Part shown: piece by piece, positions 11,600 to 26,800 of the stretch
Position numbering within the stretch: the first letter of the stretch is position 1
Layout of the letters: each line of letters starts with the position of its first letter
NCBI GenBank assembly: GCA_026874595.1
Contig: CM049307.1
Location: 31,793,862 to 31,857,861 of the forward strand
DNA length: 64,000 nt
DNA from: Sipunculus nudus
Taxonomy: Eukaryota > Annelida > Sipuncula > Golfingiida > Sipunculidae
Reading direction: 5' to 3'
Made by a program: the position numbers and the translations under genes
The notes under the pieces: model-generated
The model's input: only the letters and a program-made list of their open reading frames with translations
What the model was told of the DNA's origin: nothing
The model's database searches: none

Positions 11600-12203
11600 G
11601 TCAACAACAATTTTTGTCAATACTGATGAAGGTATTCACAATAAGTGATATTTTTTATCGTTTGAAGGTATGAAAATCTGAAGAGTAAAACAAGCTTACA
11701 TCCACATAAGATAATCAATTTTTTTAAAATTTTAATCTGGCCAAAAGTCCACTCTTTAAACCTTATATAGAAGCTAAATAAGATATTTGTCTAAACATCA
11801 TCTGAAAATCCTTGACCCGTCATATGTTAAACTCTTTATCGAAGCCAAATGTTGTGCATTATCCTTAAAAAACTAATAACATTGCCGTTAAATCTGGTTG
11901 GTGTAGAGCATGTAAAAGCCATTTAAATTTCTCTTTCCGACTAAACTGCACGGTAAAGGGGAGTAAAATACATCGTACTTCCCATCGTGTTTCTATATAG
12001 TACATAACATCATAACCTGATATCTTGTAACTTTGGCCTGTATTGGCAGACCAAGGGGAGACCATACTCTTTGATATGGTAAACACATACTCTGTACCGA
12101 TGAGTGGCAGGGCAGTTGTTTGTATATGCAGTTGTTATATGTCCGTCCATACTGTCAGGCTAGTTTACGTACCGAACACTCAGCAATAATGAGAAATTCG
12201 ATA

Positions 12204-12207
<4 letters not shown>

Positions 12208-12250
<43 letters not shown>

Positions 12251-12276
12251 GTCCGTCTGTCTGTCTCTATTTCTCA

Positions 12277-12315
<39 letters not shown>

Positions 12316-12316
12316 A
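12208..12316. repeat. (CT)n / (CA)n compound microsatellite
   Basis: CT units, an interrupting GTCTGTCC stretch, more CT and then about 13 CA units. Confidence 0.95.
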
Positions 12317-13214
12317 TCCGCATGGGCAAGTAATAATGATTTTTAATACAAACTGTAGACTGTCAGGTATAAGGTAATGCTTTCGTAAAAAGATGTGCAA
12401 CTGATTAAAGTTATATCACAAACTTGTGTAACGTGCTTTCAAAAGCAAACGGCAAATCATACGGGTGACTGTCATGACTGTCCCTGATGATTATTAGATA
12501 ACGCAAGCACCAACAAATATTCAATAAGGTCTCTGCTTTATTCAAATAAATATTATGTAAAATAAAAAGCCACCTTGAAAAGTTTATAATACAGAAAACA
12601 ACTTCTCCTTTTTGACATCGAGACTTTCAGAAATATTGTTTATCAAATGTACGGTAGCACAAGATCATTTGCAGAAATAATACACATATAGAGTAAACAT
12701 AGATTTTTATTCAAAACACACTGTGTTGCGCGTGTCATTTCAGATGAGGCCCCTAGACCAACCGCATAAATCTTCGGCAATAGGTTCTCCTATGAAATCT
12801 ACGCTCGGCCCATTGACCGTAATGTCAATCCAGCAGAGATATAGCGATATATCAGAGAATATGAAGGTCCATGTTTGAACAAGTTTGGACTCCTCCTTGT
12901 TTAGGATCTGTCGCGCATGCATAAAATCGGACCTCCAGTCACGCTGACTTGTCATCAAAATAAACACAAGTGGACTGTGTTTTCTCACCCGCAGAATCAT
13001 AACAAACAAAAGGAGAGGTACTCAGTCCGTGTGCTGGGAGGGTTTTGCAGGGAACCTTTTGTATAAATAATGTGAAAGAATAGGCATAATATTAATCCTG
13101 ATTATGTCCTTTTAAATAGCAGAGGGTCCAATCCCAGATGCACAAGCATTAACGAACTTAAACATTTTTTTATTCAACTAAAGTTGTAAATAACATGCTC
13201 TGCGTTGTTACACT

Positions 13215-13570
13215 TCCTAGATCTGACTGAGAAAAAACAATACGTCCTGATGATTTGACTGAGAAAACCATAGCTCCTTATGGTTTGACTGAGAAAATCA
13301 TAGTTACTGATGGTTTGACTGAAAAAAATACCTTCTGATGGTTTAACTGAGAAACCATAGCTCCGGAAGTTTTTTTTTTTACTGAGGAAAATCATAGCTC
13401 TTGATAGTTTGACTGAGAAAAAGCTCCTGATGGTTTAACTGAACAAAATACATGCCGATGGTTTAACTGAGAAAACCATAGCTCCGGAAGTTTTTTTTAC
13501 GGAGGAAAATCATAGCTCTTGATAGTTTGACTGAGAAAAACTCAGCTGCTGATGGTTTGACAGAAAATCC
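13215..13570. repeat. Imperfect ~33-bp tandem repeat with a ~121-bp higher-order unit
   Basis: The phrase TGATGGTTTGACTGAGAAAA recurs about ten times with variants. The block ending AGCTCCGGAAGTTTTTTTT occurs at about 13360 and 13480, indicating a ~121-bp higher-order duplication. Confidence 0.8.
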
Positions 13571-16500
13571 CTCCCTCCTGAAATGATGACTTGACAAGGG
13601 GTCGAGGGACATCTGAAAACATAGCGACTAAGTTTGTTGCTGTTAATGCCTGCTGTTAATGTACAGAAGTAAACAATGTAACTGTTTGACGAACATTTTT
13701 ACCAGGCACGTAAACGACTGAAGCGTATGAATAAAGCCAGGAAAATAATCAAACTGATGTAGAGACCCCCTTGGATGGTGAAGTCTTCTTTTAGTATTTA
13801 TTTCAACTGTTGTTATGGACACAACAATCAGTTCGGTCTACAATGATGTATTTCATTACTTGGTATCATCTAACAAGGCAGTACTACCACAATGCAAGTA
13901 GTTATCCGCACGCAGGAGGATAGATTAATTGTTATCACTGCTGAGAATTCCGGATGTAAGAACAGCAAAAGTTTAGAAGTCGGGCTTTGGGAAGGGTTTC
14001 TGTCGCAAGCCTTGTGGACAATGCAGTATAAGTAAAGCTGTTGGTGACTGATGACGCAGTTTAAAGAGACAGGCAGACGAGATATTAATAACGAGGCTCA
14101 GGCATATTTGTCATTCGGCAAGAAAATCGGTAGAGACTAGAATGAATGGTTAACAAATTGGGTTCTTGTTTAAATATTCACATGAGCCGCCGGAAGATTT
14201 TATGTCCAACTGGTATAATTTGTACCAATCTGACTTTCATAGTGTAGAAATCGTGTTTTCCTTAGCTAACACCATATAGGTCACGGTGACCTAATTTAAG
14301 CAATCAGAAAATCAGAAAAATTTTCTAGGCCCCCTTTAGATGTTACACTAGAATATTCTCCGAACCTAATTTCAGGTTTAAAGGGAGACTTGCCCAGAAA
14401 TTCCCAAGATGGATTGTTTGGATTAGTTCTTAATACTTAATATGATCCTTGGGCCTATATATAATTTAAATGCTGTATTCAATAGAATCGGATAGATGCA
14501 AAGAAACGACTAACCGCTGGCGGTTATGCATGGATATTATATACCATGTTAGAAGTTTTATAAAAGGCGAGAGATAGGGAAACTTGCAGGTAACTCAATA
14601 CACCTGAAATCACTGTCAGTGTCATGGGCCTTTTGTTGCTGCAGGAGACAGTAACTGGGACATCGTGAGCTAATGTTAAATGATGAAAATCGTCACAGGC
14701 GATGCTCCCATCTGTACTAAAAATTGCTTCGAAAATGAATAAAATAGACAACCACTGATCAGAGAAGGGTATCTGGGCAGGCTTGTCATCAGATCTGTTA
14801 AAATAGAAGATGGTAACAAGGAGTCTAAAATACATAAATGATCTAAAGAGGGATCGAGGGAGTTGTGAAACCCAGGGTCTAGTAGGAATATGCTAGGAAT
14901 CGACCCAAGCACAGTGAAAAGGCCAGAGAAGGGGTCAAACTGTTGCACAGATGCCTGGGTACCGGCCCCAGATGATAAAGATTTAATTTGTCATTGCTGT
15001 TGTAGACAAAAGGCAAATGGAGATAATGCCAAAGAAGTTGGGCTTTAAGGCTTTGTCCCCAAGAAAAAAGAATTGGTGATTTCAATGGATGGTAAATCTG
15101 CTGGCTGTGACGTTAGATGGGGAAGCTGTGCATGAAGAGCTATAGTTACTCCTTCAGGGTATACGAGTACAACAGCAACGGTTTCAGATTATTATTTAAA
15201 ACCGTAATGAAGAATGAACTGACTTTTTCCTTCTTAGCCGTTTGCGTCCCGGCGGACATGAACATGCTAATGAGACTGCGCTTGCAAAAACCATTTTAAG
15301 AACTCCCCAGAAGACGAAGTGTTTCCAGGAAAATCTGCTGAGAATGAACTATAAGGGAAATCACGTCTTCCTCCCTCTTGCTTGGCCTGTTGGTGTGTTA
15401 CATGCAGTACATGTAATTCTTACGAGGTGTATTCAGAAATAGTGCAAGGATCATTGGATTATCTCTTATGTGCACCTTGAAGGATTATCTTCGAAGACTG
15501 TTACACATTACAGAAAGGTCTAAGATAAGAAGATTGCCACATTGGATTTTGCACCAGATCTAGCTCAGCAAGGAAAGACAGAACAATTTATAATATCAAA
15601 AGCAAGGAAAAATTGTTCCATATTTTGGTCGAAAAACCTGATAGTAGTGGATCAACTCTTGTCTAAACAAAAGGACACGCTGTTGTAAACTTAGTAAAGC
15701 CTGCAAGTGCAAATACCAAAAGGAAAGACCCAATAGTCCTCATTTTACATTATGCTGACCGAAGTGTAAATAAATTGTCTTTGGCCAAACACAGACTAAC
15801 AAGGAAAACCGGAGCCTATGAGATATAAGGTTGGAAACAAATAGATCCTTCGACCAAACAGTTGGGGAAAAATAGCCTTGAGAGAAAGTTTGCAGTATCT
15901 ATGCAGTATCTATCATCGGATCCAAGACATCCTCTAGAGGGTTCGGCTTAAGAACAGGATTGAAACTGGAGGAGTAAAGAAAAATCTTGTATTAAGAAAA
16001 CCTTAAAAAATTTCATTTATGCTGAAGTTATGGCTAAAGAAACACAAGTAAACATAATAAATATATCGTCAACTACATGATGTCATGTAGAGTTTTCACT
16101 TCCTAAAGAGGCGTCTAGAGCCCCATATTATAAACTTCATTAGTTAAAGCAATTAATTTCACCGTATGCCACGGGAATGCTCATAATGCTCTGTAACTGT
16201 ATCACACTGAACAAAAGTATGGATAATTCATGATTTATGCCGAACCGATAGCCAACTACCGATGGAAGTAAAAATGATCATTGACTTATCATTAACTACG
16301 TTTTGTGGAATTAAAGAGAATTTATATATATATGTGTGTGTGTAATTTAAAATTACGTGTATTACTTATTAAGTTTAATATTTTTTTATATATGCAAATA
16401 TGATATACGGTTGTTTTTGTATACTTTCAGTGACACTGCTGGCAGACTGCAATAACCGGAAAACGAGGCCAATACTGATGAACCTGGACTTTAGGGGTGT

Positions 16501-17407
16501 CATTCTGAAATATTAGAGTGTAATCATTAATAGTTTGTCATCGCTGTTCGAGATACATCACACGAACATTTGAGCCCTCGCTACAGTCATGTTGCAGCTC
16601 CGTCCGTCATCTGTTGTCCGTTGTCTGTTGATATAAACAATATTCCTCACAATGGCAGGACAAATTTGAACACATTTTTTGGGATGTGTGCGCTGCAAAA
16701 CTAATATGGTAGAGCCACTTACATTTTTGACAATTTTTGTACTTTTTTTGTGGGTGCTTGGATCTGTTAAAGGTGTTCTTGTACTTGTAACAGAGATTTA
16801 TAACTTATTATGTGGTCATTAACTAAGATTGTGCTAATATTCGAAAATTAAGATCTTGCTCAGCAAAGAATGTTTTATTTACATTTATATGTGAACATAA
16901 ATTCATCTTGGTAAAATGAGGTTACTAACGAAAATGGCTTTAACGGTTTTACGAGGGTTTCAGCGCTTTAAAAATAACTATCATACAATGAGTCCATCAT
17001 TTATAAGAACCCCAGTTACAATATACATGTAAAGTAAAATGTTCATAACACTAGTATATTTGCCATATATTAAATTATATTCCTTTTGTAATCTTTTAAC
17101 CAGCTTGTTTAAATAGACCTTATATTTTGAATGTAGATAGACAAAATAATTTTTCTTGCCCATATCAATATGTCATAATGATATACATTAAATGACTTTT
17201 GAGCTATTGTCAGCTCAATCACAGGCAACAGCAAGAAAACACAGTGACAATGCCGGTACTTTATAACAGTATGACGTAAGATATGTCCAAATACCCTAAG
17301 ATTTTAAAAGCAAAATGCAGTATGTATTAAATGAGTAAATAACAACTGATTCTTTCAAGCAAAGTATAACCGGCATCTATAACATGTACTAATGGTCCGT
17401 AATAGTC

Positions 17408-17413
17408 TTTTAT
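17408..17413 (-). terminator. Poly(A) signal AATAAA of gene B
   Basis: AATAAA on the minus strand 72 nt past the gene B stop codon. Gene C has one at the matching place. Confidence 0.6.
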
Positions 17414-17484
17414 TCAAGTTCCGGATATATAAGTATAAGAATCAACATAATCCTGCCAAATACAACAGCAATTTGATATCCTTC

Positions 17485-17562
17485 CTACTGACGATGCACC
17501 GCCTTCACCCAGACTCCGTTCTTGGCACGAATGAAAAAATTGTGCTCCACCTCCAATTTGAT
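17485..17562 (-). CDS. Gene B exon 14: C terminus
   Basis: 78 nt including [23 protein letters not shown] then AVHRQ and stop. It matches the end of CYP3 proteins (KLE..NGVWVRVE). Confidence 0.9.
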   Translation of the reverse strand: MKLEVEHNFFIRAKNGVWVKAVHRQ

Positions 17563-18146
17563 CTGTAGTTGAACATAAAATATATAAATTATTAAGACTT
17601 GCTTCTGTACACTTGTTTAAACATATAGGTTTTTGTTTTGTAAAGAACAAATATTTTTCTGATTATTGGTACCCTATAGAAAATGTTCGATATTCAAAGT
17701 TTATAAAAATGCCTAAAGAGAATTACCTTAGAATTACCTTATATATCATAATCTGCATCATGACACAGAAGCCGTTGAAGAGACATATAGAGAACAAGAA
17801 TTAGACATACACATATTATACGAGGTTAATGCTGGTAGCAGCCTTGAATGGATGACCTGGTAGGAGGCGAGAATGAAAATTGTCTGATGACTGTCTGATG
17901 ATATGAGCCGGCAGAATAAAATATTACTTACGTCTGATGGTATAAGTCAGAAGGAGAAGAGAAAACTTACGTCTGATGGTATGAGCCGGTAGGAGGAGAG
18001 AAGTTTGACGAACGCCATCTTCATCTCCATCATGGCCAGTCTCATCCCGATACACTGACGAGGACCAAGACCAAAAGGAAGGTGGTTGAACTGGCTGCGG
18101 GCCTGCTTCGCCTCCGCTGTGAACCTGCACAAAAATCAGTATTGAT

Positions 18147-18198
<52 letters not shown>

Positions 18199-19188
18199 TA
18201 TATGACTCATTATGAAGTGCAGTATGATTTTTTGCCGGTGGTTTAATTGCATTGTCAGGCACATGATTATTTGGAGGATATGAAGAGAACCTTTGCAAGG
18301 AAACTCTTCATTCTCACACGTAATGTAACAAAAAACTAAAATGTATATAACAGGAAAACAATCATCCATAAACCCAGACTGTTATACAATACTTTCAGTA
18401 GTTCTAGTAGTAATCTAGTAGTTCAAGAATCTGACCTGTCTGGATCAAATTTTTCTGGTTCTGGCCATACATCCGGCTGATGATGGAGGGCGTAGACTGG
18501 GATGACGCACACCGTGCCTTTAGGGATGAACAAACCCTTGATATCCATGTCTCGTGATGCCACTCGGTCGAACCTGAATGGACAAGGCAATATTGTGAGT
18601 GATTAAAAAAAACAGGAAGAACCACTATAATTTTAATAGAGGATTTCCGACCGCTAGGCCACACCTCCATTAATGAGAATACCATGCACGTGTGTATTTT
18701 CGTATCGGTGATGCACGACACGTAACTGCAAACCTTATTAAATGTTTGTTGACAAATCAAATGATTTGACATAATACGCATTATAGATAGAACTTCTTTT
18801 AGATTATTGTATACATTAAAATTTCGAGTTATGCAAGTAAGCTCTTCGTGAAGGTAATATATAGACAAGAATGTTACAACTTATCTATGGAAACTTTTCA
18901 GCTGATAATTTCCAAGATCAGCAGCCTACCTGACGACGGGTGGGAATTTTCGGAGCGTTTCTTGCACACATTGGTCCAGGTACTCCATTTTCGATATCGC
19001 ATCATAACTAACATCATTCTACGTTATAAGAAAAAACTCACACATAGTTAATCGGCTGAATAAGGCCATACCGATATATTGATATTAAAATATTAGATGA
19101 AAGCGAGGATTTGTTAAAGACAGGTTCTTATTCAACTTATGCCTAATGAAAGTTCCATAAAACAAAAGAGATGAACTCTTGTCAAAAC

Positions 19189-19236
<48 letters not shown>

Positions 19237-22200
19237 CTTCTCTTCTTCATGACTTCAAAGATTTTTTTTTGTACAAGTTCCTTAACTGAACACAAGACTC
19301 ACGTGGAAATGCGTGTGTGTGTTTGTGTGTGAGAGAGAGAGAAAGAGATGCTCACGTGTTCTTGCATGACGTCAGAGATTTCGTTGTACAGTTTTTGCTG
19401 AACGTCTAGATTCTTCGCCAGCTGGTACATCATAAATCCCATTGTAGATGAAGTAGTTTCGTAGGCCGCAAAGAAGAACAAAAGAGCTTGGGCCAGGACC
19501 TCCGTGGATGTTAACCCTGAAAAACAAATTTACTTTAATTGAATGTAAATGCCCAGATGAAATTTAACATTTAACGTATTACAAAAGATAACGCAAATGC
19601 AGACAGGCTATCACAATAAAGTTGTAGAGTGCTAGTTGTGTACACCCATGCAGTGTTCCCAAGTTGGCGAGTACTTTCATTCCGATAATTGTCCTGGGTA
19701 ATTTATCTTGGTGGCAGTTGACTTGGGGATGTCCGGAGGTTATTTGTCCAATGGTTATTGTAGAGGGGTATTTGTCCTGAAACTGATGAGTGAATACACT
19801 GATAGTTCCCGTAGGCATCCACCAAGAAAAAATTATTTTAATTAATTTGATGACAGGGTTAACATATGAATGACCCAAAGGCTTTCTCGTAAAACCCAGG
19901 GGTTATTTTGTTGATTCTGCGCTGTAGCTTCGAAAATGCAAGATATAATCAATAGTAATTATATTAAAGTTGTCAGTGATTCGTGGCGGCCGATTCTCCA
20001 CCGTTTTGGCGAATAACTACATTCGCTGCATCCCACAAAAAACAACTGTATCTCGTGGATCATCTGCAGGACTCCCTCTCGCAAGCATGCGGAAGTTTCC
20101 ACCATCACTCCATAGATTTTACATTCTTTATTCCACAAATTTCCTTAACTTGCTGGAAATCTGTGGGATTACTGCATATTAACTGGACTGTAGCATCTCT
20201 GTTTTGATGCAAACTATGCTAACGTTCGCGTGAGCTTCATTTCCATTACAATCTACTTTTTTGTAAACTTACAATCTACTTTAAAATTTGAACGCGAGTG
20301 AAACACGTCAAAAGCGCATGCTCAGGCACCTTGGCACATTCAGGATCCTACTTTCTACTCAGTTTAATCCACGGGCCTTCGCCCCAGAGCATAGTGATGT
20401 CACACACCATGTGATCATTGTCGCTTGCAATCAGATAGACGAATGAGTCTGCACAGTTACGTCATACGAAAAGTGGTGTTTTTAGATTTATTCTGGGCCT
20501 CTGTATCTGGGTCATAGCATGCATGACACGGTTAATAATTTATAAAACTGGGTGATTGATTCGAACTTGCTTCATCTCAGGAATCATTCAGAAAGGCTGC
20601 TAATGTTGGTGTATATTCCATCGATCCAAACGAGGCAACTATAGTTTCTTGTGGTGTTTGACATCGAAGGTGAAATCTCCTCAGGATAAAGTTTAATTCC
20701 TCTGTCCACTTTACACTAACATTGGTCTTCACGCACACGGTACAGGGGGTCTGTCAATGTTTTCGACTAGTTTGCGATCGAATACTTTCTCTCATATGGA
20801 TGGCGATAAAAAAAAATACATCTCCAATACTTACTCTAACGTATCACTGGGCAGAAAATTCTAATATTCGTAGATAGATCGAACTGCGCCAGAACAGTAT
20901 CAATTTTAGCTGTCAGTGATTATGTAGGACTTCAGTGATTATGTTTTCCACATGTTTTTCCACTACAATTTCAGTTTGTATAATAAAACGTTATTCCTCG
21001 TATTATGTAAATTTATTTTCGGTAATGCCCGACGGGTTTGTGCGGCAGTTGGCAGTTCCTGTCCTCTGTGCTGCACTTTCGCCTGGAAAACAGAGAACCA
21101 GCAAGTCTTATGAGCTTTACCGTTTGCCCAGTCTCAGTATAAGTTACAGTGCCTTCTTCAGACCTCAGAATGTAATGAATTCTTGAGCGAAATTTTATTA
21201 TAGACGGCCTTGGTCTTTACATTATTAACCAGTGCCCTTATTAACCAGGGACATAATTAACCAGTCTCCGTTTGAGCCTTTGGTGCACCTTCTGTCTTTG
21301 ACCCATCTTGTACAGCTTGGTGTACGGTAAAATCTTCATGTGGAATCTTGCACAATCCTTTCTGCGAAGCTTTGTTGTTAATCGAGGACGCGTACGTAAT
21401 GCGACATCGCAGTTGGATGCCCCTTGAAAATTCCCATCTTCAGGTAGTTGAATCACATCACCTGGTGCACTATCAGACCAATACTTGATCTCTACCGTCA
21501 AACTAAATTTAGAAGATCCCACAGGGTCACATGATGTACAGACAGGATTTCTCCCAAACAAAGTGTTTTACATCTTTTGGCTTTGTGCACCATGTTACTA
21601 TTGTGCGGGTTGTAAGCGGCATGTGTCTGATACTTCAGAAAAAGATTGATACCAGGGACGGAGTTGGTACAAATAAACGTCTTTGACGTATTTCAGTGGC
21701 CCTTCCACAGCTAATATGCCACCAGAGCAGCTAAGATTTCCTTTCAGCGTTCGCATCTGTTTCCAAAATGATACTCTTCAGCTGCTTTTCAAGATGCTGA
21801 GGCCCAACGTTGCATCTTCAGAATGCTCCTCCATCTCTTGCATCTCCACCTTGAACCTTGCTCTCAACAAATTAACGAATACTGACACGTAACTCTGTAA
21901 AACCGTGAAACAGAGGGCCGTAGTAGAGATAACAAGTTTGAGCCTGTATGGATAAGAGGTGACATGGGCCTTTTTTTCTGGAAACGATCACGGCTTGGCT
22001 GGACCTTTTAAGAAGGTTATGTTATACATCGCTCTTGCTAAAAAAACTCACTTGAAACAAAAGATTGTTTGAGATCACTCTTTTTTTTCGGGCTGGTACA
22101 CTTTGGGGATTCGCATGGATTCACTGAAGGACTGCCGTGGCAGAAAACGTAGTCTACTTGTAGTTACAGTATAAAGCATTCATGTAAATATTATGTTATC

Positions 22201-23834
22201 CTATCCTTTTTGACTGGACTACTTCTAAAAACTATGTAGAGGTACTACTGTAACGTCATCAGTATCATGGTATTAAATAGTAGTGGCTTAAGGGGTTACC
22301 CTTTTCTTTGTCTGCTTGGTCAACTTCGCGGATTCCCTGTAGGTCCTTTTTCGCTTCCTCGTCCGTTTCCTCTTTGTTGGCGTCAATCATGAGTTGCAGC
22401 AGATCGTTATGAGGCTGCGGAAAAATAGATTATAGACCCCGTATGATCTTATCTTACAAATACTGCACGAGTTATTATTTTCAATATTTTGTAATGGATA
22501 AAAGTGAGTAAGCTCTGGTCTAAAATTTCTACCTTTATATTATTAAAATCGGGAGTACCAGGCCATGATATGTAAATTTATAATATAACCAATTAATTTC
22601 TAGGTGTTCTTAATATAGGACTACAGTAAACACTTTGTTACTCCCATATTTGTTTATAAAGTATTCCATATACAGATCATTGTCATTCCCGACTTTGAAA
22701 CGGGGACAGACTGCTTTAATAATTTCTTCATCCATTAGTTCAAGTTCTTTTAGTTCGAGTGTATGGAAAATACAACCTGACTCTGTCCTGCCTGCTAATA
22801 ATTGCCTCCGCCATGCGGAGTGTGTGTGTGTGTTTGTTCACAACTCACGCAATCCTGAACGGAATCTCATAAAATGTTCAGGACATTTCGGGATTGGGTC
22901 GCATCATGTAGTATTCACAAATGTACCGTCACATATGCGCGGACAAACCTGAGAATATGGGCCAAATGAGCGAATTCCCACATGGCTTGAATTCTATAGA
23001 ATGTAGATATAGAATTTTACATATTCTCTCATGCTGATTGTACACAGACACAGTGATATGATTATTCTTACTGTGGTCGATCGTTTTCGATCCTCAATTG
23101 TCTTCTCCAGAAAGGTCTGGAAAAATTTAAGAAGTTTCGGATTTCCCAGTTGTACATTAAAAAGTTCCAACAACGGTATGATGAATGGACAGAAGACTGA
23201 AAGATAAACATGAAAGTAATATTTATATACAGCTCTATAAACATGATAGTAATTAATAGCTATGAGATGTACGAAAAACGAAACAATATTGGATAGGTTA
23301 GTCTAAAAGAAATTTTATCACCATGTCGCGAGCAGGAAGACGGACTGGGAAAACTGGAGCTTACCTATGAGGAGAAATAAAAAATTAGTGAAGCTGAACA
23401 TAAATAAAGCCTTTGCGTTGACGAGAAAAGGATTTTTTGGATCCTTCTGAGAATCAAGGTCCAGACCGAACCCTGTGCTGGCAATGATGTCCATTGTGAA
23501 CATACCACAGATTCTGAAATCACAATGTTTACAAGTGAGAGAAAACTGCTCGATCCGTTAATTTATTTTAATAATGACAGAGGTTATATAACAAAGTAGC
23601 GTTTAACAAATCATCTCCTTGAAAAAAATAGAGATTTACATATTATTAGCCATAAGAGATCAAAAATTAAATTACTGCATCGCACAGTATTCCCTGTGGA
23701 AGAATTCCAATTATACACAAGAGAGATTTCCCATCACACTTACTCTTTTGCGTCAAATCCTGTTTGACCTCTATCCCCAATATTTCTGACGAATTTGTCA
23801 ACACATGACAGCACTGCAGGAGTCATCTGTTTAA

Positions 23835-23868
<34 letters not shown>

Positions 23869-26800
23869 TTATATATTTATATTCGCCGTCTTTAAACTGC
23901 GAATACGTATCGTTCCATTGAAAGATATGTTTTATGTCGATTTAATCGGAAATAATGCTTTACCGCTGACCAAACAAAGGTTTCACAATTTGTTGTTTTT
24001 GGCCTTTCAAGGTAAAAAAAAATAATATGCTGCTGTTATTTGCTAACTCAATGGATTTAAACAAAAATAACGAGTCAGCAGAGGTGCTGGAACGGAGCAA
24101 AATTTCCATTATGACTAAGGGTATTGGCCAAAAGAATGTAACTAAACTATCTTGACCTTCCTCAGCTTGCCGGAAGTGTAGGATGGTGTCAGCAGATGGC
24201 GTTGTTTTCGCCACTGATGATCACTGGCATCGAAAAGTCCCTGTTTTATTATTCCTCGCAGAGGCAACTCCTGAAAATATAAAGATTCATGTAAAGTATC
24301 CAATTAACTGCATAATCGGATTCCGCCAGATACATGGACATGACGGATCACATAAATAACGGCAATTGTATTTAGTATGAATGTTTCGAAAAGTGAAATA
24401 ATGTTGTTTTTGATTAAACATGATGTTTAAGCTCTTGAGGAGTTATATAAATTTTATGACCCATATATTTCTTCTAGTATCAAGTTTAAAAAAAAGGAAT
24501 TTTGTAAAGTTATTGTCCTCCAACTGTCACTAGAGTGTTGCGACAAGTTCTTTATATATTATGTTATTGTTCTTTTAAGTATTTATAGTTTATCCAGATG
24601 AGTTGTTTCACGTATTTCATGTATTGTATGCCATAAAATGAATGGATATTAGCGTGAGAACTTAGATTTAGAGAACGCAACTCGTAAAACCTGGACCAGC
24701 CAATATTCTATAGAATCATTGTTTTGGTGTAGACTTGAAAGACAACGCAGGTGCTCGGACATCATTTTCACAGCCGGTCTTCTAAGGGGGCGTGCCTGTT
24801 AATGGCCACGCAGAGAGCGACAGGCCACGATAACACTGTAAGGCGATAGTCCAGAGGTGATGTAAGGATGCTTGGGCAAGGAGCTTATATTCCCCGACTT
24901 CTGGGATGAGGACACAGTCTATAAGGTTTTCAGGGACTATCAAGAGTTTGGCAAACCATTGAGCGTTGTGACGAGAGGGACGTTTTCTCTGTGTGTCAAC
25001 AGTCACAAGTCAAGGTCTGAAGGCGCCATTACGTCGGATACGTGAGTGGTCGGAATCGCGGGTATTTCCGTGGCCTTGAACACAGACTTAGTGTTGACGG
25101 GGATGAATTTCCGTTGGAATTTGATGACCAAATTGCGAAAATTACTGATTTTGCTTGAATAGGATATGTATGAATGAAAAACGTTAGGTAACAAATTTCG
25201 TGAGCCCTCTAACACCTATAATTCATGAAGGCTGCCATCACCCATTTGAATTTATGGGTATTGGGCATATAGCTTAGTTGCTGGTGTAACAGAACGGCGT
25301 TCGCTTAGGAATCGAATAAAATAGTGCTTGCTTCCACTTTGTAGAAAAGGACGGAGGGATTGGTAGAAACCGTTGTCTGGATTTTTTTTTTCAATTTACC
25401 TGACTATGAGCTGGAAAAGGTCAGATATCATTCTAATTGTTGCAAGTTATATATAAGGTACTTCAAAAAGCTAAAAACTAACAAAAAATGCCCAGAGAAA
25501 AAAATAACTATAGAAACCTGCACAGCAGAAAAGAAGGCACATCGACACATGAAAAGAGTCATATGATTATGGTTCCTAAAGGAAAATGTGCACATTTTCC
25601 CAAATATCTCAGGCATAGGCGGAACCAAAGGTGGCACTAAACCCCCCACCCCACCCCCACTTCGCTTTCCATCTTTTTTTTTGCCGCCTTGCATACCATC
25701 TCCGTCCATTACAATTAGTAAAGCATCTATAAATGTCATAAAAATCAATCTAATATAAACACTTTTCCCCTTTCTAACAATTTCCCCTATAATATGCCCT
25801 TGCTTCAGCCATTTTCTTTTTAAGAGAGTTTAAAGCAACTCAGTGGCTGGAAACGTAGGGCTACCTCTCGGTCAATTATCTTCCATTACAATACATTTTG
25901 TTGCAGTTTATATTACATTTATATTAAAACACTGTTTCTTTTAAATGACTCTTCAAACTTTTAGTTTACCTTATTTTTGTAAAATAACCATTATACATAG
26001 GTCTGCACACCCCAATACTACTTCAGAATGGAAGAGCCCCCTGCCATTACATGCATTTACATAAATATCTACATTTATAAAGCAACTTCCAATGCATAGA
26101 CACAATAGTATTACTAACAGTAATATTTAATTTTTGTGCGGGTAATTATTAGTCTTACAGGTGTCTCTTTTATTGTGCGCTGTTAACATTCTGTTTCTTG
26201 TTAGGCTCAAGCCCTGGGTGTCAATTGTTATGGCGTGTAGAGACGCAGCGCTCGGTTTAATCCGTACTGGGTGAACCCTGGTGTGTAAAGACACAGCGCT
26301 CATGCTAATCTGGAATATTCTTGGCTGTTCGCGCTCTATGAGCACGTGTCTTGTATTGTTCTTTGGGCGCGTGTGAATTATGTATTGTTGTGTTCTTTGG
26401 ATGTTCGTGAAATAGACGTTTCTAGGCTTTGGGGTGAGAAGCTATAAATTAGGGGCTGTGTTTAGAGCCCAGAGAGAAGAGAGAGAGATATTTCAGCGAA
26501 CACGGAAGAGTGTGATTAAGTTTGTGGACCTTTCCGATAATTGCAGCAGTTCTAGAACTTCACCGAAATATGTAACGGAATTTATATAGTCTTCAGTTTG
26601 CCTTTTGGATTACTACCAGAACTTCACTTTTGGATTACAACAGATTCTTTTCGGGATTACTAGGACTATCATTTTCTGAGAAGATTTACGGGAACTTTTC
26701 ATCTGGAGTATATGTTTTAAAGGACTTGTTAAGCTGTGACAGTGGTTCTATCCAGTAAAGCCTACAATCCGGACAATCGATCTGGTACTGTACACGTCAT

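Larger units (their letters stand above)
11279..17407. other. Intergenic spacer between genes A and B
   Basis: No supportable gene. It holds the likely 5' flank of gene A (to about 11440), polyC/(CA)n at 11567-11599, (CT)n/(CA)n at 12208-12316 and an imperfect tandem repeat at 13215-13570. From about 15660 it holds DNA that is duplicated near 37265-37530 and 44515-46540. Confidence 0.7.

Noticed and set aside
18404-18868. 154-codon minus-strand open frame covering exon 12 of gene B
   Set aside because: It overlaps the real exon in a different frame and runs into intron sequence on both sides; the P450 frame with conserved splice sites explains the region.
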